64,000 bases of DNA from NCBI RefSeq assembly GCF_000685095.1, contig NZ_BAYE01000001.1:186001-250000 (forward strand), read 5' to 3'. Under the pieces are notes generated by a model, which saw only the letters and a list, made by a program, of their open reading frames with translations, ran no database searches and had not been told where the DNA came from. Numbering within the stretch: the first letter of the stretch is position 1; each line of letters begins with the position of its first letter. Below, one piece after another: positions 23,901-33,278 of the stretch. The position numbers and the translations under genes were made by a program. Source of the stretch: Paraburkholderia caledonica NBRC 102488. GTDB lineage: Bacteria; Pseudomonadota; Gammaproteobacteria; Burkholderiales; Burkholderiaceae.

Positions 23901-24428
23901 GCGCTCCTTGTACTTGGAAACGCCCGCGGCTTCTTCGAGAAAGACGCGCAGTTCTTCGGGCTTCGCTTCGATCAGGCGCGCGATCATGCCTTGCCCGATG
24001 ATCGCGTAGGCGCGCGGGCCGAGACCGGTGCCGAGGAAAATGTCCTGAATGTCGCGGCGACGCGCCGGCAGGTTGTTGATGTAGTAGCTCGACGTGCCGT
24101 CGCGCGTGAGCACGCGCTTCACGGCGATCTCGGCATACTGGCCCCACTGTCCGGCGGCACGCCCGTCGGCGTTGTCGAACACGAGTTCGACGCTGGCGCG
24201 GCTGCCCGGTTTGCGCGCAGTCGAGCCGTTGAAGATCACGTCCTGCATCGACTCGCCGCGCAGCTCAGAGGCGCGCGATTCGCCGAGCACCCATCGCACG
24301 GCGTCGATAATGTTGGACTTGCCGCATCCATTGGGTCCGACCACGCCGACTAGCTGGCCCGGAACCTGGAAATGCGTGGGATCGACGAATGACTTGAATC
24401 CAGCGAGTTTGATCGAGGTCAGACGCAC
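20910..24428 (-). CDS. smc: Chromosome segregation protein SMC
   Basis: 1172-residue condensin subunit. The Walker A loop GPNGCGKSN is at residues 31-39. Long coiled coils (rich in Glu, Ala, Gln, Arg) flank a hinge at about residues 510-665. The C-terminal half-ATPase has the signature LLSGGEKALTATALVFA and Walker B PFCLLDEVDAPLDD. Length is typical of bacterial SMC. The protein would dimerise through the hinge and compact the chromosome with ScpA and ScpB, which are not in this window. It is followed 116 bp later by zipA. Confidence 0.97.
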   Translation of the reverse strand: MRLTSIKLAGFKSFVDPTHFQVPGQLVGVVGPNGCGKSNIIDAVRWVLGESRASELRGESMQDVIFNGSTARKPGSRASVELVFDNADGRAAGQWGQYAEIAVKRVLTRDGTSSYYINNLPARRRDIQDIFLGTGLGPRAYAIIGQGMIARLIEAKPEELRVFLEEAAGVSKYKERRRETENRLHDTRENLTRVEDIVRELGTNLEKLEAQAVVATRYKELQTDGEEKQRLLWLLRKNEAGSEQERQQRAIEQAQIDLEAQTARLREVEAQLETLRVAHYSASDAMQGAQGALYEANAEVSRLEAEIKFIVESRNRVQAQIAALTAQREQWQSQAEKAQGDLEDAEKQLAVAEEKAALAEEEAAAKHDAMPALEARWRDAQAELNAERGGIAQTEQALKLEAAHQRNADQQLQQLQQRHERLKAEAGGLDAPDEAQLEELRMQLAEHEEILHDAQTRLADAQETLPRLDAERRAAQERVQAESAQIHQLDARLAALKQLQESVQTEGKIQPWLEKHELGGLPRLWKKLHVESGWEAALEAVLRERLAALEVSNLDWVKAFATDAPPAKLAFYAPPVAGQPVAASPALRPLLSLVRIDDAGIRAVLNDWLGLAFVADDLQQALSMRSQLPEGGSFVVKAGHVVTRVGVQLYAADSEQAGMLARQQEIENLARQVRAQALLADEAKAAAIRAEAAHTQAAQALTDVRQQAERATQRVHALQLDVLKLTQAHERYTQRSTQIREELEEINAQIEEQRAMRAESEANFERYDGELAELQARFEDHQLAFEALDEALTAARGEARDLDRAATDARFAARNMANRIDELKRSIQVAHEQSERVAASLEDARAELETINEQTAHTGLQDALDIRAVKEEALHAARLELDDLTAKLRAADETRLTAERALQPLRDRINELQLKEQAARLNGEQFIEQLAAAGVDEAELQAKLTPDMKPSYLQGEVTRINNAITALGPVNMAALDELKAATERKSFLDSQSADLTSAIETLEDAIRKIDAETRTLLQGTFDEVNRHFGELFPRLFGGGQAKLIMTGDEILDAGVQVMAQPPGKKNSTIHLLSGGEKALTATALVFAMFQLNPAPFCLLDEVDAPLDDANTERFANLVRAMSDKTQFLFISHNKIAMEMAQQLIGVTMQEQGVSRIVAVDMETAAGFAQNIV

Positions 24429-24587
24429 GGCGATTTCGCTGTTTGAAAGGGAGAAAAAATAAGTGGCTCACGAAGGCCGCATGAGCCGTCCGCCGCTGCA
24501 GCGATGCGGCCCGCGCTCCTTGCCAGCCCTCGAGACATGGGCGCCGGCTGCACGCGCATCGCGCATGCGCCGGCTAATGAGGGGCAA

Positions 24588-25625
24588 TCATACCATCGCG
24601 CGTGGGCGGTTCTTGCCGTCCTTATGGTCGTCGCACTCGTGGATGTCGGCCGAGCATGTGCTCGTGGCGCTCGCGGCGCCCGGGTCGTCGCTCGGCTCCT
24701 CGCCCGCGTCCTGATTGGCGGGATCGGGCGGCATTGCCTTCGTCCGATGCATCCAGCTCGACAGCGCCGAAGCAAGCACGATGCACACGCCGCCCGCCCA
24801 TTCGCGCGGGCCGGGCGTCTCGCCGGCAAAGAGCCACGCGGACAGGGCCGTGACCACGAGTTCGAACAGCATGATGATCGACGCCCGGTTGGCCGGCACG
24901 CGCGACAGCCCGTATTGCACGAGCATGTTGTTCGATGCGAGCAGGAAACCGAGGCCGAGCACCAGCCAGGCGGCAGTAGCGAGATGTGCGCCGGTGGGCG
25001 GCGCGGGCATCGCTTCGAATAGCGACGCGCAAGCGCCAAAAATCGCCGCGCCGCCGAAGATGGTCGCGGTGCGCATCTCCGGCTTCATCTGCGGCAATAC
25101 ACGGCTTGTCTTCAGGATCAGGACGTTGCTCATCGCGAAGCCCATGCCACCCGCGAGGCCCGCCCATTCCGCGAGATTGCCCGGCAGCGGAAGGCCGAGC
25201 TGCGGCGACCACAGCATCGTCATTGCGCCGGCCAGCGACAGCGCGGCGAGCCCCGCGCCGGCCCACGTCAGGCGTTCATGCAGGATGAAGTGCGCGAAGA
25301 CCGCGGTCCATGCAGGTGTCAGATAGAAGAGCAGAAGCACGCGCATCACCTGCCCGTGGATCGATCCCCACACGAAGCCGAGATTCGTGATGCCCGCGGC
25401 GAGCGCGAGCGCCGGCAGCAGCCAGTGCCAGCGCACGGTTTTCAGCGCCCGATGGCGCACCAGCAGGACGAACAGGCAACCGGCGCCGCTCGTGAGCGCG
25501 CTCGCGGCCGTGCCGGTCACGCCGAGCGATGCGAGCATTCGCAACGGATACCAGATCATTCCCCACACCGACGCGCCCAGCATGATCGCGAGCGTCGGCC
25601 AGCCTGTGCGAAGCCAGTTGGTCAT
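24588..25625 (-). CDS. DMT-superfamily (EamA) transporter
   Basis: 345 residues with about ten hydrophobic helices in two EamA repeats (roughly residues 12-140 and 155-290), the pattern of drug/metabolite transporters such as RhtA or YdcZ relatives. The substrate is not evident. GGAGAG lies 7 nt before the ATG. The last ~50 residues after the final helix are hydrophilic and unusual, with Asp, Glu, Cys and His (for example CSADIHECDDHKD). It is upstream of smc on the same strand with a 159-bp gap and is probably an independent unit. Confidence 0.87.
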   Translation of the reverse strand: MTNWLRTGWPTLAIMLGASVWGMIWYPLRMLASLGVTGTAASALTSGAGCLFVLLVRHRALKTVRWHWLLPALALAAGITNLGFVWGSIHGQVMRVLLLFYLTPAWTAVFAHFILHERLTWAGAGLAALSLAGAMTMLWSPQLGLPLPGNLAEWAGLAGGMGFAMSNVLILKTSRVLPQMKPEMRTATIFGGAAIFGACASLFEAMPAPPTGAHLATAAWLVLGLGFLLASNNMLVQYGLSRVPANRASIIMLFELVVTALSAWLFAGETPGPREWAGGVCIVLASALSSWMHRTKAMPPDPANQDAGEEPSDDPGAASATSTCSADIHECDDHKDGKNRPRAMV

Positions 25626-26082
25626 GGCGACGCTCTCCGCGAGACGGTGCCAAGGTCGATGCGGGTGACGGTGCTGTTCGTGTCACGGACTGCGGCGTTT
25701 TCGCACGTTCGTCGTTCGGACGTCTCCTCGATTGCTGCGTACATTGCTGCTCCTGCCTTGTTTCTGCGCGGACTGTTACGTTCCGCGTCGTTCCCGCTGC
25801 AGCGCATTAGCTGCGCCGCCTGGCGGGTGGTGGTGCCTTGGTAATGCCTTGTCTAATGCCAGGCTTGTGCTGATTGATGACTCCTTGGCGCCAGGCCGGC
25901 CTCGCCGATGCCCGCTTGCCGCAAGTTTGACCGTGGCCTACGCCCACCCGCGACCCAACGCCAGCCCCCACGCACGCTATAATCCCATGCTCGCCGCCGC
26001 TGCCGTTTTCGCGCGGCGCGGCCCAGCGCATGCGCCGTCGTGCATCTTTCCGCGCCCTCTTCGATCAGGCTCGATCCGCCCA
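25626..26082. other. Divergent intergenic region between the DMT transporter and dapC
   Basis: 457 bp with no convincing gene. The right half contains the dapC -10 box at 25978-25983. Short readings here lack ribosome-binding sites and family resemblance. Confidence 0.5.
25978..25983 (+). promoter_or_regulatory. TATAAT -10 box upstream of dapC
   Basis: A perfect TATAAT, with no strong -35. Transcription would begin near 25990. That rules against the in-frame ATG at 25988 as the translational start and favours the GTG at 26083. Confidence 0.55.
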
Positions 26083-27300
26083 GTGAATCCGCTACTCGAC
26101 TCCCTCCAGCCCTATCCGTTCGAAAAGCTGCGCGCGCTTTTCAAAGACGTCGCGCCGGCCGCCGGCTTCCCGCATATCAGCTTCGGCATTGGCGAGCCGA
26201 AACATCCGACGCCCACGTTGATAACCGACGCCGTGATCGCCTCGCTCGGCGGTCTGTCCGCGTATCCGGCCACCGTAGGGTCGCTGCCGTTGCGCGAGTC
26301 GATCGCGAAGTGGGTTACGCAGCGCTACGGCCTGCCGCCGGTGGATCCCGCGACCCAGGTGCTGCCGGTCTCGGGTTCGCGCGAGGCGCTGTTTGCGCTC
26401 GCACAAACGGTCATCGACCCGAAGCGCAACGCGAAAGGCGAGCCTGCGATCGTACTCTGTCCGAACCCGTTCTACCAAATCTACGAAGGCGCGGCGATTC
26501 TCGCGGGCGCAGAGCCCTATTTCGTCAATAGCGACCCGGCGCGCAACTTCGCGTGCGATTACTCGGCGGTGCCGGCCGACGTCTGGGCTCGCACGCAACT
26601 GCTGTATGTCTGCTCGCCGGGCAACCCGACCGGCGCGGTGCTGACGCTCGAAGACTGGCGCGAACTCTTCGCGCTGTCGGACCGCCACGGCTTCGTGATC
26701 GCCTCCGACGAGTGCTACTCCGAGATCTATTTCGACGAAGCCAACGCGCCGCTCGGCGGCCTCGAAGCGGCGCACAAGCTCGGCCGCGGTTATGACAGAC
26801 TCATCATGCTGTCGAGCCTGTCGAAGCGCTCGAATGTGCCCGGCATGCGCTCGGGCTTCGTCGCGGGCGACGCGGCGATTCTCAAAGACTTCCTGTTGTA
26901 CCGGACGTACCACGGCGCGGCGTTGTCGACGGTGTTTCAAAGCGCGAGCATCGCAGCCTGGAACGACGAAGCGCACGTGCGCGAGAACCGCGCGAAATAC
27001 GTGCAGAAGTTTTCCACCGTCACGCCGATGCTTGCGGCGGTGCTCGACGTGCGCCTGCCCGACGCCGCGTTCTATCTGTGGGCCGACGTCTCGCGCACCG
27101 GCCTCACGGACACGGAGTTCGCCCAGCGTCTTTACGCCGACTATAATGTGACGGTTCTGCCGGGCTCGTTCCTCGCGCGCACCGCGCACGGCGTCAATCC
27201 CGGCCGCAATTTCGTGCGCCTCGCGCTTGTCGCCGACGTCGACGAATGCACGCAGGGCGCGCAACGCATCGTCGATTTTTGCCGCGGGCTTGCGGGCTGA
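26083..27300 (+). CDS. dapC: Succinyldiaminopimelate transaminase
   Basis: 405-residue class I/II PLP aminotransferase, converting N-succinyl-2-amino-6-ketopimelate to succinyl-diaminopimelate in lysine and peptidoglycan precursor synthesis. The fold is evident in FGIGEPKHPTP, the CSPGNPTGAVL loop, SDECYSEIYF (PLP-binding Asp and Tyr) and SSLSKRSNVPGMRSGF with the Schiff-base Lys. The start is GTG (VNPLLDSLQPYPFEKLR), which matches the family. dapD follows after 137 bp, which supports dapC over a generic aspartate aminotransferase. Confidence 0.93.
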   Translation: MNPLLDSLQPYPFEKLRALFKDVAPAAGFPHISFGIGEPKHPTPTLITDAVIASLGGLSAYPATVGSLPLRESIAKWVTQRYGLPPVDPATQVLPVSGSREALFALAQTVIDPKRNAKGEPAIVLCPNPFYQIYEGAAILAGAEPYFVNSDPARNFACDYSAVPADVWARTQLLYVCSPGNPTGAVLTLEDWRELFALSDRHGFVIASDECYSEIYFDEANAPLGGLEAAHKLGRGYDRLIMLSSLSKRSNVPGMRSGFVAGDAAILKDFLLYRTYHGAALSTVFQSASIAAWNDEAHVRENRAKYVQKFSTVTPMLAAVLDVRLPDAAFYLWADVSRTGLTDTEFAQRLYADYNVTVLPGSFLARTAHGVNPGRNFVRLALVADVDECTQGAQRIVDFCRGLAG

Positions 27301-27437
27301 GTTTGCCGGGTTCCAGGCCGGCTCGTCGTCAGATTCGTCGCGTGGCCTGCCGCTGATTGTTCCTGTTCCGTTTTCCCGGCGAACGCCTTGCGCACCGCCT
27401 CCCTTCTTCAGACTTCAACTCTTCAGAAAGCACGCAT

Positions 27438-28265
27438 ATGTCGCAACAACTTCAGCAAATCATCGACACCGCCTGGGACAACCGCGCCGAGCTGTCGCCC
27501 AAGGCCGCGCCGGCCGACGTGCGTGAAGCCGTCGCCCACGCCATCGAGCAACTGGACAAGGGCGCGCTGCGCGTCGCCGAGAAGAAGGACGGCGACTGGG
27601 TCGTCAATCAATGGCTGAAGAAAGCCGTGCTGCTGTCGTTCCGCCTCGAAGACAACGCGCCGATGCCGGCAGGCGGCTACAGCCAGTTCTACGACAAGGT
27701 GCCCTCGAAGTTCGCCAACTACACCGCTGAAGACTTCGCCGCCGGCGGCTTTCGCGTCGTGCCGCCCGCCATCGCGCGCCGCGGCTCGTTCATCGCGAAG
27801 AACGTCGTGCTGATGCCGTCGTACACCAACATCGGCGCCTATGTCGACGAAGGCTCGATGGTCGACACGTGGGCCACCGTCGGTTCCTGCGCGCAGATCG
27901 GCAAGAACGTGCACCTGTCGGGCGGCGTGGGCATCGGCGGCGTGCTGGAGCCGCTGCAGGCAAACCCGGTCATCATCGAAGACAACTGCTTCATCGGCGC
28001 GCGTTCGGAAGTGGTGGAAGGCGTGATCGTCGAAGAAAATTCGGTGATTTCGATGGGCGTGTACCTCGGCCAGAGCACCAAGATCTACGACCGCGAAACC
28101 GGCGAAGTCACATACGGTCGCATTCCGGCGGGCTCGGTCGTGGTGGCGGGCAACCTGCCGTCAAAGGACGGTTCGCACAGCCTCTATTGCGCCGTGATCG
28201 TCAAGAAGGTCGACGCAAAGACACGTGCGAAGGTCGGCTTGAATGAGCTTCTGCGAGGCGACTAA
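27438..28265 (+). CDS. dapD: Tetrahydrodipicolinate N-succinyltransferase
   Basis: 275-residue DapD, which transfers succinyl from succinyl-CoA to tetrahydrodipicolinate. The left-handed beta-helix hexapeptide region runs from about residue 105 to 235 ([37 protein letters not shown]). I chose the ATG at 27438 ([19 protein letters not shown]) from family similarity. An upstream in-frame start would add 27 unrelated residues. The stop codon overlaps the next start by one base (TAATG). Confidence 0.98.
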   Translation: MSQQLQQIIDTAWDNRAELSPKAAPADVREAVAHAIEQLDKGALRVAEKKDGDWVVNQWLKKAVLLSFRLEDNAPMPAGGYSQFYDKVPSKFANYTAEDFAAGGFRVVPPAIARRGSFIAKNVVLMPSYTNIGAYVDEGSMVDTWATVGSCAQIGKNVHLSGGVGIGGVLEPLQANPVIIEDNCFIGARSEVVEGVIVEENSVISMGVYLGQSTKIYDRETGEVTYGRIPAGSVVVAGNLPSKDGSHSLYCAVIVKKVDAKTRAKVGLNELLRGD

Positions 28266-28630
28266 TGGCGCGCGGCACCAAGACTGTCGTCTACGGAATT
28301 CCGAACTGCGACACCGTGAAGAAGGCGCGTGTGTGGCTCGAAGAGCACGGCGTGGAGTTCGAGTTTCATGACTTCAAGAAAGCCGGCGTGACCGAGCCGC
28401 TCGTGCAGGACTGGCTGAAAGACGTCAAGCTCGACGCATTGCTGAACCGCCGCGGCACGACGTGGCGCGGTCTGTCCGACGACATGAAGGCGGCGGCGGA
28501 CACGCAGCCGGGCGCGATCGCGTTGATGATCCACAAGCCGTCGGTCATCAAGCGGCCCGTGCTGGTGATCAACGGGCGCGTGAAGTCGCTTGGTTTTTCG
28601 CCCGAAGAATATGCGGCGCTGTTTGCGTGA
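28265..28630 (+). CDS. ArsC-family (YffB/Spx-like) thioredoxin-fold protein
   Basis: 121 residues of the ArsC/Spx/YffB group. The N-terminus VYGIPNCDTVKKARVWLEEHG has a single Cys (residue 14) at the usual redox position, and the C-terminal half holds KPSVIKRPVLVINGRVKSLGFSPEEYAALF. YffB in E. coli is encoded beside dapE; the pairing here, coupled to dapD by a one-base overlap and followed by dapE, is the same. The cellular role is unknown; glutathione-dependent reduction has been suggested for the family. Confidence 0.9.
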   Translation: MARGTKTVVYGIPNCDTVKKARVWLEEHGVEFEFHDFKKAGVTEPLVQDWLKDVKLDALLNRRGTTWRGLSDDMKAAADTQPGAIALMIHKPSVIKRPVLVINGRVKSLGFSPEEYAALFA

Positions 28631-28691
28631 GCATGGCGGCGTTCGCGTGAGCGCTGCGCCGCTTGCGCTGCCGCTGCATTGTGTTGCTTGA

Positions 28692-29927
<1,236 letters not shown>

Positions 29928-29953
29928 CCGGGATATATCCAAGGACTATTGCG

Positions 29954-30838
29954 ATGACGCTGCCCTTTTCCACTGTCCGCGACCTGCTGCGTTTCGCGGT
30001 GTCGCGCTTTAACCAGTCCGGGCTCTCGTTCGGGCACGGCTCGGCCAATGCGTACGACGAAGCCGCCTATCTGGTGCTGCACACGCTGCATCTACCGCTC
30101 GACCTGCTAGATCCGTTCATGGACGCACGCTTGAGCGCGGCCGAGATCGACGCGGTTCTCAACGTGATCGAGCGTCGCGCCACCGAGCGGGTGCCGGCTG
30201 CGTACATTACCCAGGAAGCATGGATGCACGGCTTTCGCTTCTACGTCGACGAACGCGCGATCGTGCCGCGTTCGTTCATCGGCGAGTTGCTGCAGGACGG
30301 GCTGCAACCTTACGTTGAAGATCCCGAACAGGTCAGCGCCGTGCTCGAACTTTGCACGGGCTCAGGCTGCCTCGCGATTCTTGCGGCGCACGCGTTTCCG
30401 AATGCCGATATCGACGCGGTCGACCTCTCCGCGCCGGCTCTCGAAGTCGCCGCGCGCAACGTGGACGACTACAAGCTCGAAGAGCGCATCGCTCTCTTCG
30501 AGGGCGACCTGTATGCGCCGCTCGCCGAGCGCCGCTACGACGTGATCATCAGCAACCCTCCGTATGTAAACGCCGCGTCGATGCAGGAGTTGCCCGCCGA
30601 ATATAAGCACGAGCCGGAAATGGCACTCGCGGGCGGCAGCGACGGCATGGACATCGTGCGGCGGATCATCGCCGACGCGCGCAACTGGTTGACCGAAGAC
30701 GGCGTGCTCGTAATCGAAATCGGCAACGAACGTCAGCATGTGGAAGCGGCATTCGGCGGGTTGAATCTCGTGTGGCTGTCGACGAGCGCCGGCGACGACA
30801 ACGTGTTTCTGATCCAGGCCGCCGACCTGCCAGTCTGA
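29954..30838 (+). CDS. prmB: Ribosomal protein L3 N5-glutamine methyltransferase
   Basis: 294-residue SAM-dependent methyltransferase that modifies a Gln of ribosomal protein L3. The family-specific N-terminal helical domain (TVRDLLRFAVSRFNQSGLSFGHG) precedes the Rossmann domain with LELCTGSGCLAIL and the Gln-binding NPPY motif (ISNPPYVNA). It is closer to PrmB than to PrmC (release factors) because of the FGHG and VPRSFIGELL features. Only 26 bp separate it from dapE, so the two probably share a transcript. Confidence 0.94.
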   Translation: MTLPFSTVRDLLRFAVSRFNQSGLSFGHGSANAYDEAAYLVLHTLHLPLDLLDPFMDARLSAAEIDAVLNVIERRATERVPAAYITQEAWMHGFRFYVDERAIVPRSFIGELLQDGLQPYVEDPEQVSAVLELCTGSGCLAILAAHAFPNADIDAVDLSAPALEVAARNVDDYKLEERIALFEGDLYAPLAERRYDVIISNPPYVNAASMQELPAEYKHEPEMALAGGSDGMDIVRRIIADARNWLTEDGVLVIEIGNERQHVEAAFGGLNLVWLSTSAGDDNVFLIQAADLPV

Positions 30839-31172
30839 ACCGGCAGACACCGGGCCGGAGTCGAGGCTTGGTTGTGAGTCGCAGTGAGTGGTTCCGCTGC
30901 TCACTGCGAGTTCATGCAAAGCGGTTGCTTTGATCCTGTAAAACGCTCGACCACAGCGGATGCATGAGCCGTCGGTCACGGTTAGGTCCTCGCTGTGGTT
31001 GCGACGCCGTGCAAACGCTTGCCGTAGTTTCAGGCAAACCCAACCCGCCCCCAACCCGCGCGCGTTCGGTAAGATGGGCGCCGTTATCTGGTTAGTTCCT
31101 TAGCTTGTTAGCTTAGCTGCCCGTGTTCGTCCAGCGAGCCGTGCAGCGCTTCGCCCATCCCTTCGCTCGCCT
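30839..31172. other. Intergenic region prmB-cls
   Basis: 334 bp with no gene. CGCAGTGAG and CTCACTGCG near 30877-30908 form a 9-bp stem with an 11-nt loop but without a T-tract, so its role as a terminator is uncertain. No clear promoter for cls was seen. Confidence 0.45.
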
Positions 31173-32639
31173 ATGCAATTCGACCTGCTTCACGTCGGCA
31201 CGCTGGTGGCCCTCGCCCACATACTCGGCGTGGTCGCGGCATGTCACGCGATTCTCAATACCCGCACGTCACAAGGCGCAATTGCGTGGGCCGTGTCGCT
31301 GGTCGCGATGCCGTATCTCACGCTCGTCCCATACCTCTTTCTCGGGCGCAGCAAGTTTGCGGGTTACGCCGACGCCCGCCGCGTCGAAAACGAATTGCTG
31401 CGCGCGCACGCGCATCCTCCAGAGTGGGACAGGCTTGCTTCCTCGGCGCAACTCCCCGCGCATGCACTTGGCGGCAGGCTCGTCCACTCGCTCACACGGC
31501 TGGGCGGCATGCCGTTTCTGCCGGGCAATTCCGTGCGCACGCTGGTGAACGGCACCGCGACATTCGAAGCGATTTTCCAGGCCATCGAAAACGCACGCCA
31601 TTACGTGATCGTGCAGTTCTTCATCGTGCGCGACGATGCGCTCGGCGAAATGTTCAAAGACGCACTGATAGCGAAAGCGCAGCAAGGCGTGCGCGTGTAT
31701 TTCCTCTACGACAGCATCGGCAGCTTCGATCTGCCGCACCGCTATGTCGCGTCGCTGCGCGCGGGCGGCGTGGACACGCATTCGTTCGCCACCAATCGCC
31801 GGTTCGTCAACCGGCTGCAACTGAACTTCCGCAACCATCGCAAGATCGTTTCGGTCGACGGCGAACGCGCGTTTGTCGGCGGCCACAATGTCGGCGTGGA
31901 ATACCTGGGCGGCAAGCCGCCGCTCTCGCCGTGGCGCGACACTCATATCGAGGTGCGCGGCCCGGCAGTCGCCAGCATCCAGTTCGTGTTCACCGAAGAC
32001 TGGTACTGGGCAACGCAGCAGTTGCCTCAACTCGATCTACCGACGGCGCCGTCCGACCCGGCCAACTCCGCAGATCCGGCAACGGGCCACGACATGCACT
32101 GCCTCGTCGTGCCGAGCGGCCCGGCCGACAAGCAGGAAACCTGCTCGCTCTTCTTCGTCGAAGCGATCAATGCCGCGCGCGAGCGCATCTGGATTACGAC
32201 GCCCTACCTGGTGCCCGACGAAGCCGTGTTCTCGGCGCTGCGGCTTGCAGCGCTGCGCGGTGTGGATGTCCGCATTCTGATTCCCAGCCGGCGCGATCAC
32301 GTAGTGGTGTTCGAAGCGTCGAAACTGTATGCGTACGATTCGCTGCGCGCGGGCATTCGCATTTTTCGCTACCAGCCGGGTTTTCTGCACCAGAAGGTCG
32401 TGCTGATCGACAGCGTGGCCGCGGCGGTCGGCAGCGCCAATCTCGACAACCGTTCGTTTCGCCTGAACTTCGAGATCATGGTGATGACGGTCGACCGCAA
32501 TTTTGCGAAAGAAGTCGAGACAATGCTGCTCGCCGATTTCACCGAATCTCGAGAGATAGATCGCAACGAGTACCGCCACGCGAGCGCATTACGGCGCGTG
32601 CTGATGCATGTGGCCCGACTGTTTTCGCCAATTCTGTGA
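31173..32639 (+). CDS. cls: Cardiolipin synthase (ClsA type)
   Basis: 488 residues, close to E. coli ClsA. Two N-terminal membrane segments (about residues 8-28 and 36-58) are followed by two phospholipase-D HKD domains: NHRKIVSVDGERAFVGGHN with His222, and HQKVVLIDSVAAAVGSANLD with His406. It joins two phosphatidylglycerol molecules into cardiolipin at the inner membrane. cdsA, also in this window, feeds the same pathway. It is convergent with the glutathione peroxidase gene, with only 24 bp between stops. Confidence 0.95.
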   Translation: MQFDLLHVGTLVALAHILGVVAACHAILNTRTSQGAIAWAVSLVAMPYLTLVPYLFLGRSKFAGYADARRVENELLRAHAHPPEWDRLASSAQLPAHALGGRLVHSLTRLGGMPFLPGNSVRTLVNGTATFEAIFQAIENARHYVIVQFFIVRDDALGEMFKDALIAKAQQGVRVYFLYDSIGSFDLPHRYVASLRAGGVDTHSFATNRRFVNRLQLNFRNHRKIVSVDGERAFVGGHNVGVEYLGGKPPLSPWRDTHIEVRGPAVASIQFVFTEDWYWATQQLPQLDLPTAPSDPANSADPATGHDMHCLVVPSGPADKQETCSLFFVEAINAARERIWITTPYLVPDEAVFSALRLAALRGVDVRILIPSRRDHVVVFEASKLYAYDSLRAGIRIFRYQPGFLHQKVVLIDSVAAAVGSANLDNRSFRLNFEIMVMTVDRNFAKEVETMLLADFTESREIDRNEYRHASALRRVLMHVARLFSPIL

Positions 32640-32663
32640 GCCGTCGCGGCACGCGTCGCGCGG

Positions 32664-33143
32664 TTACAGCAGTTTTTCGATGTCCTCGACAATCGCCTCG
32701 GGCTTGGTCAAAGGCGCGTAGCGCTTGACCACGTTGCCGTCACGGCCGATAAGAAACTTCGTGAAGTTCCACTTGATCGCTTCGAGACCCAGCAGGCCGG
32801 GCGCCTCGCCTGTCAAATAGCGGAACAGCGGATGCGCGTTGGCACCGTTCACGTCTACCTTGTCGAACATCGGGAAAGTGACGCCGTAGTTCTTTTCGCA
32901 GAAGCTGCCGATTTGCGCCGCGTCGCCCGGCTCCTGCTTGCCGAACTGATTGCATGGGAAGCCCAGCACCGCAAGCCCGCGTGCCGCATAGCCCTCATAC
33001 AGCTTCTGCAAGCCCGCATATTGCGGCGTGAATCCGCATTCGCTCGCCGTATTGACGATCAGCAAGACCTTGCCTTCGTACTGCCCGAGGCTCACTTCCT
33101 CGCCGCCTAGCGTGCGGGCCGAAAAAGAATAAATCGATGTCAT
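32664..33143 (-). CDS. Glutathione peroxidase-family thiol peroxidase
   Basis: 159 residues of the GPx/BtuE family. The peroxidatic Cys36 is in NTASECGFTPQY; the Gln and Trp partners are in GFPCNQFGKQEPG and WNFTKFLIGRDG. The non-animal form uses Cys rather than selenocysteine and usually draws electrons from thioredoxin; a resolving-Cys candidate is Cys82 (GSFCEKNYG). No signal peptide, so cytoplasmic. No operon partner: it faces cls and is divergent from the ABC-F gene. Confidence 0.95.
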   Translation of the reverse strand: MTSIYSFSARTLGGEEVSLGQYEGKVLLIVNTASECGFTPQYAGLQKLYEGYAARGLAVLGFPCNQFGKQEPGDAAQIGSFCEKNYGVTFPMFDKVDVNGANAHPLFRYLTGEAPGLLGLEAIKWNFTKFLIGRDGNVVKRYAPLTKPEAIVEDIEKLL

Positions 33144-33278
33144 GTGCTCTCCCCAGGAAAGCCGTCAGTCTATGCCAAAAGCGCGGCGGATACAGTCGGC
33201 CGAATGGCTGATGCCGGCTGAGCGCCCGGTGTCATCCCCGGCAGTCTAAAATAGCGTTTTTCTCAAGCCGGCCTCTTC

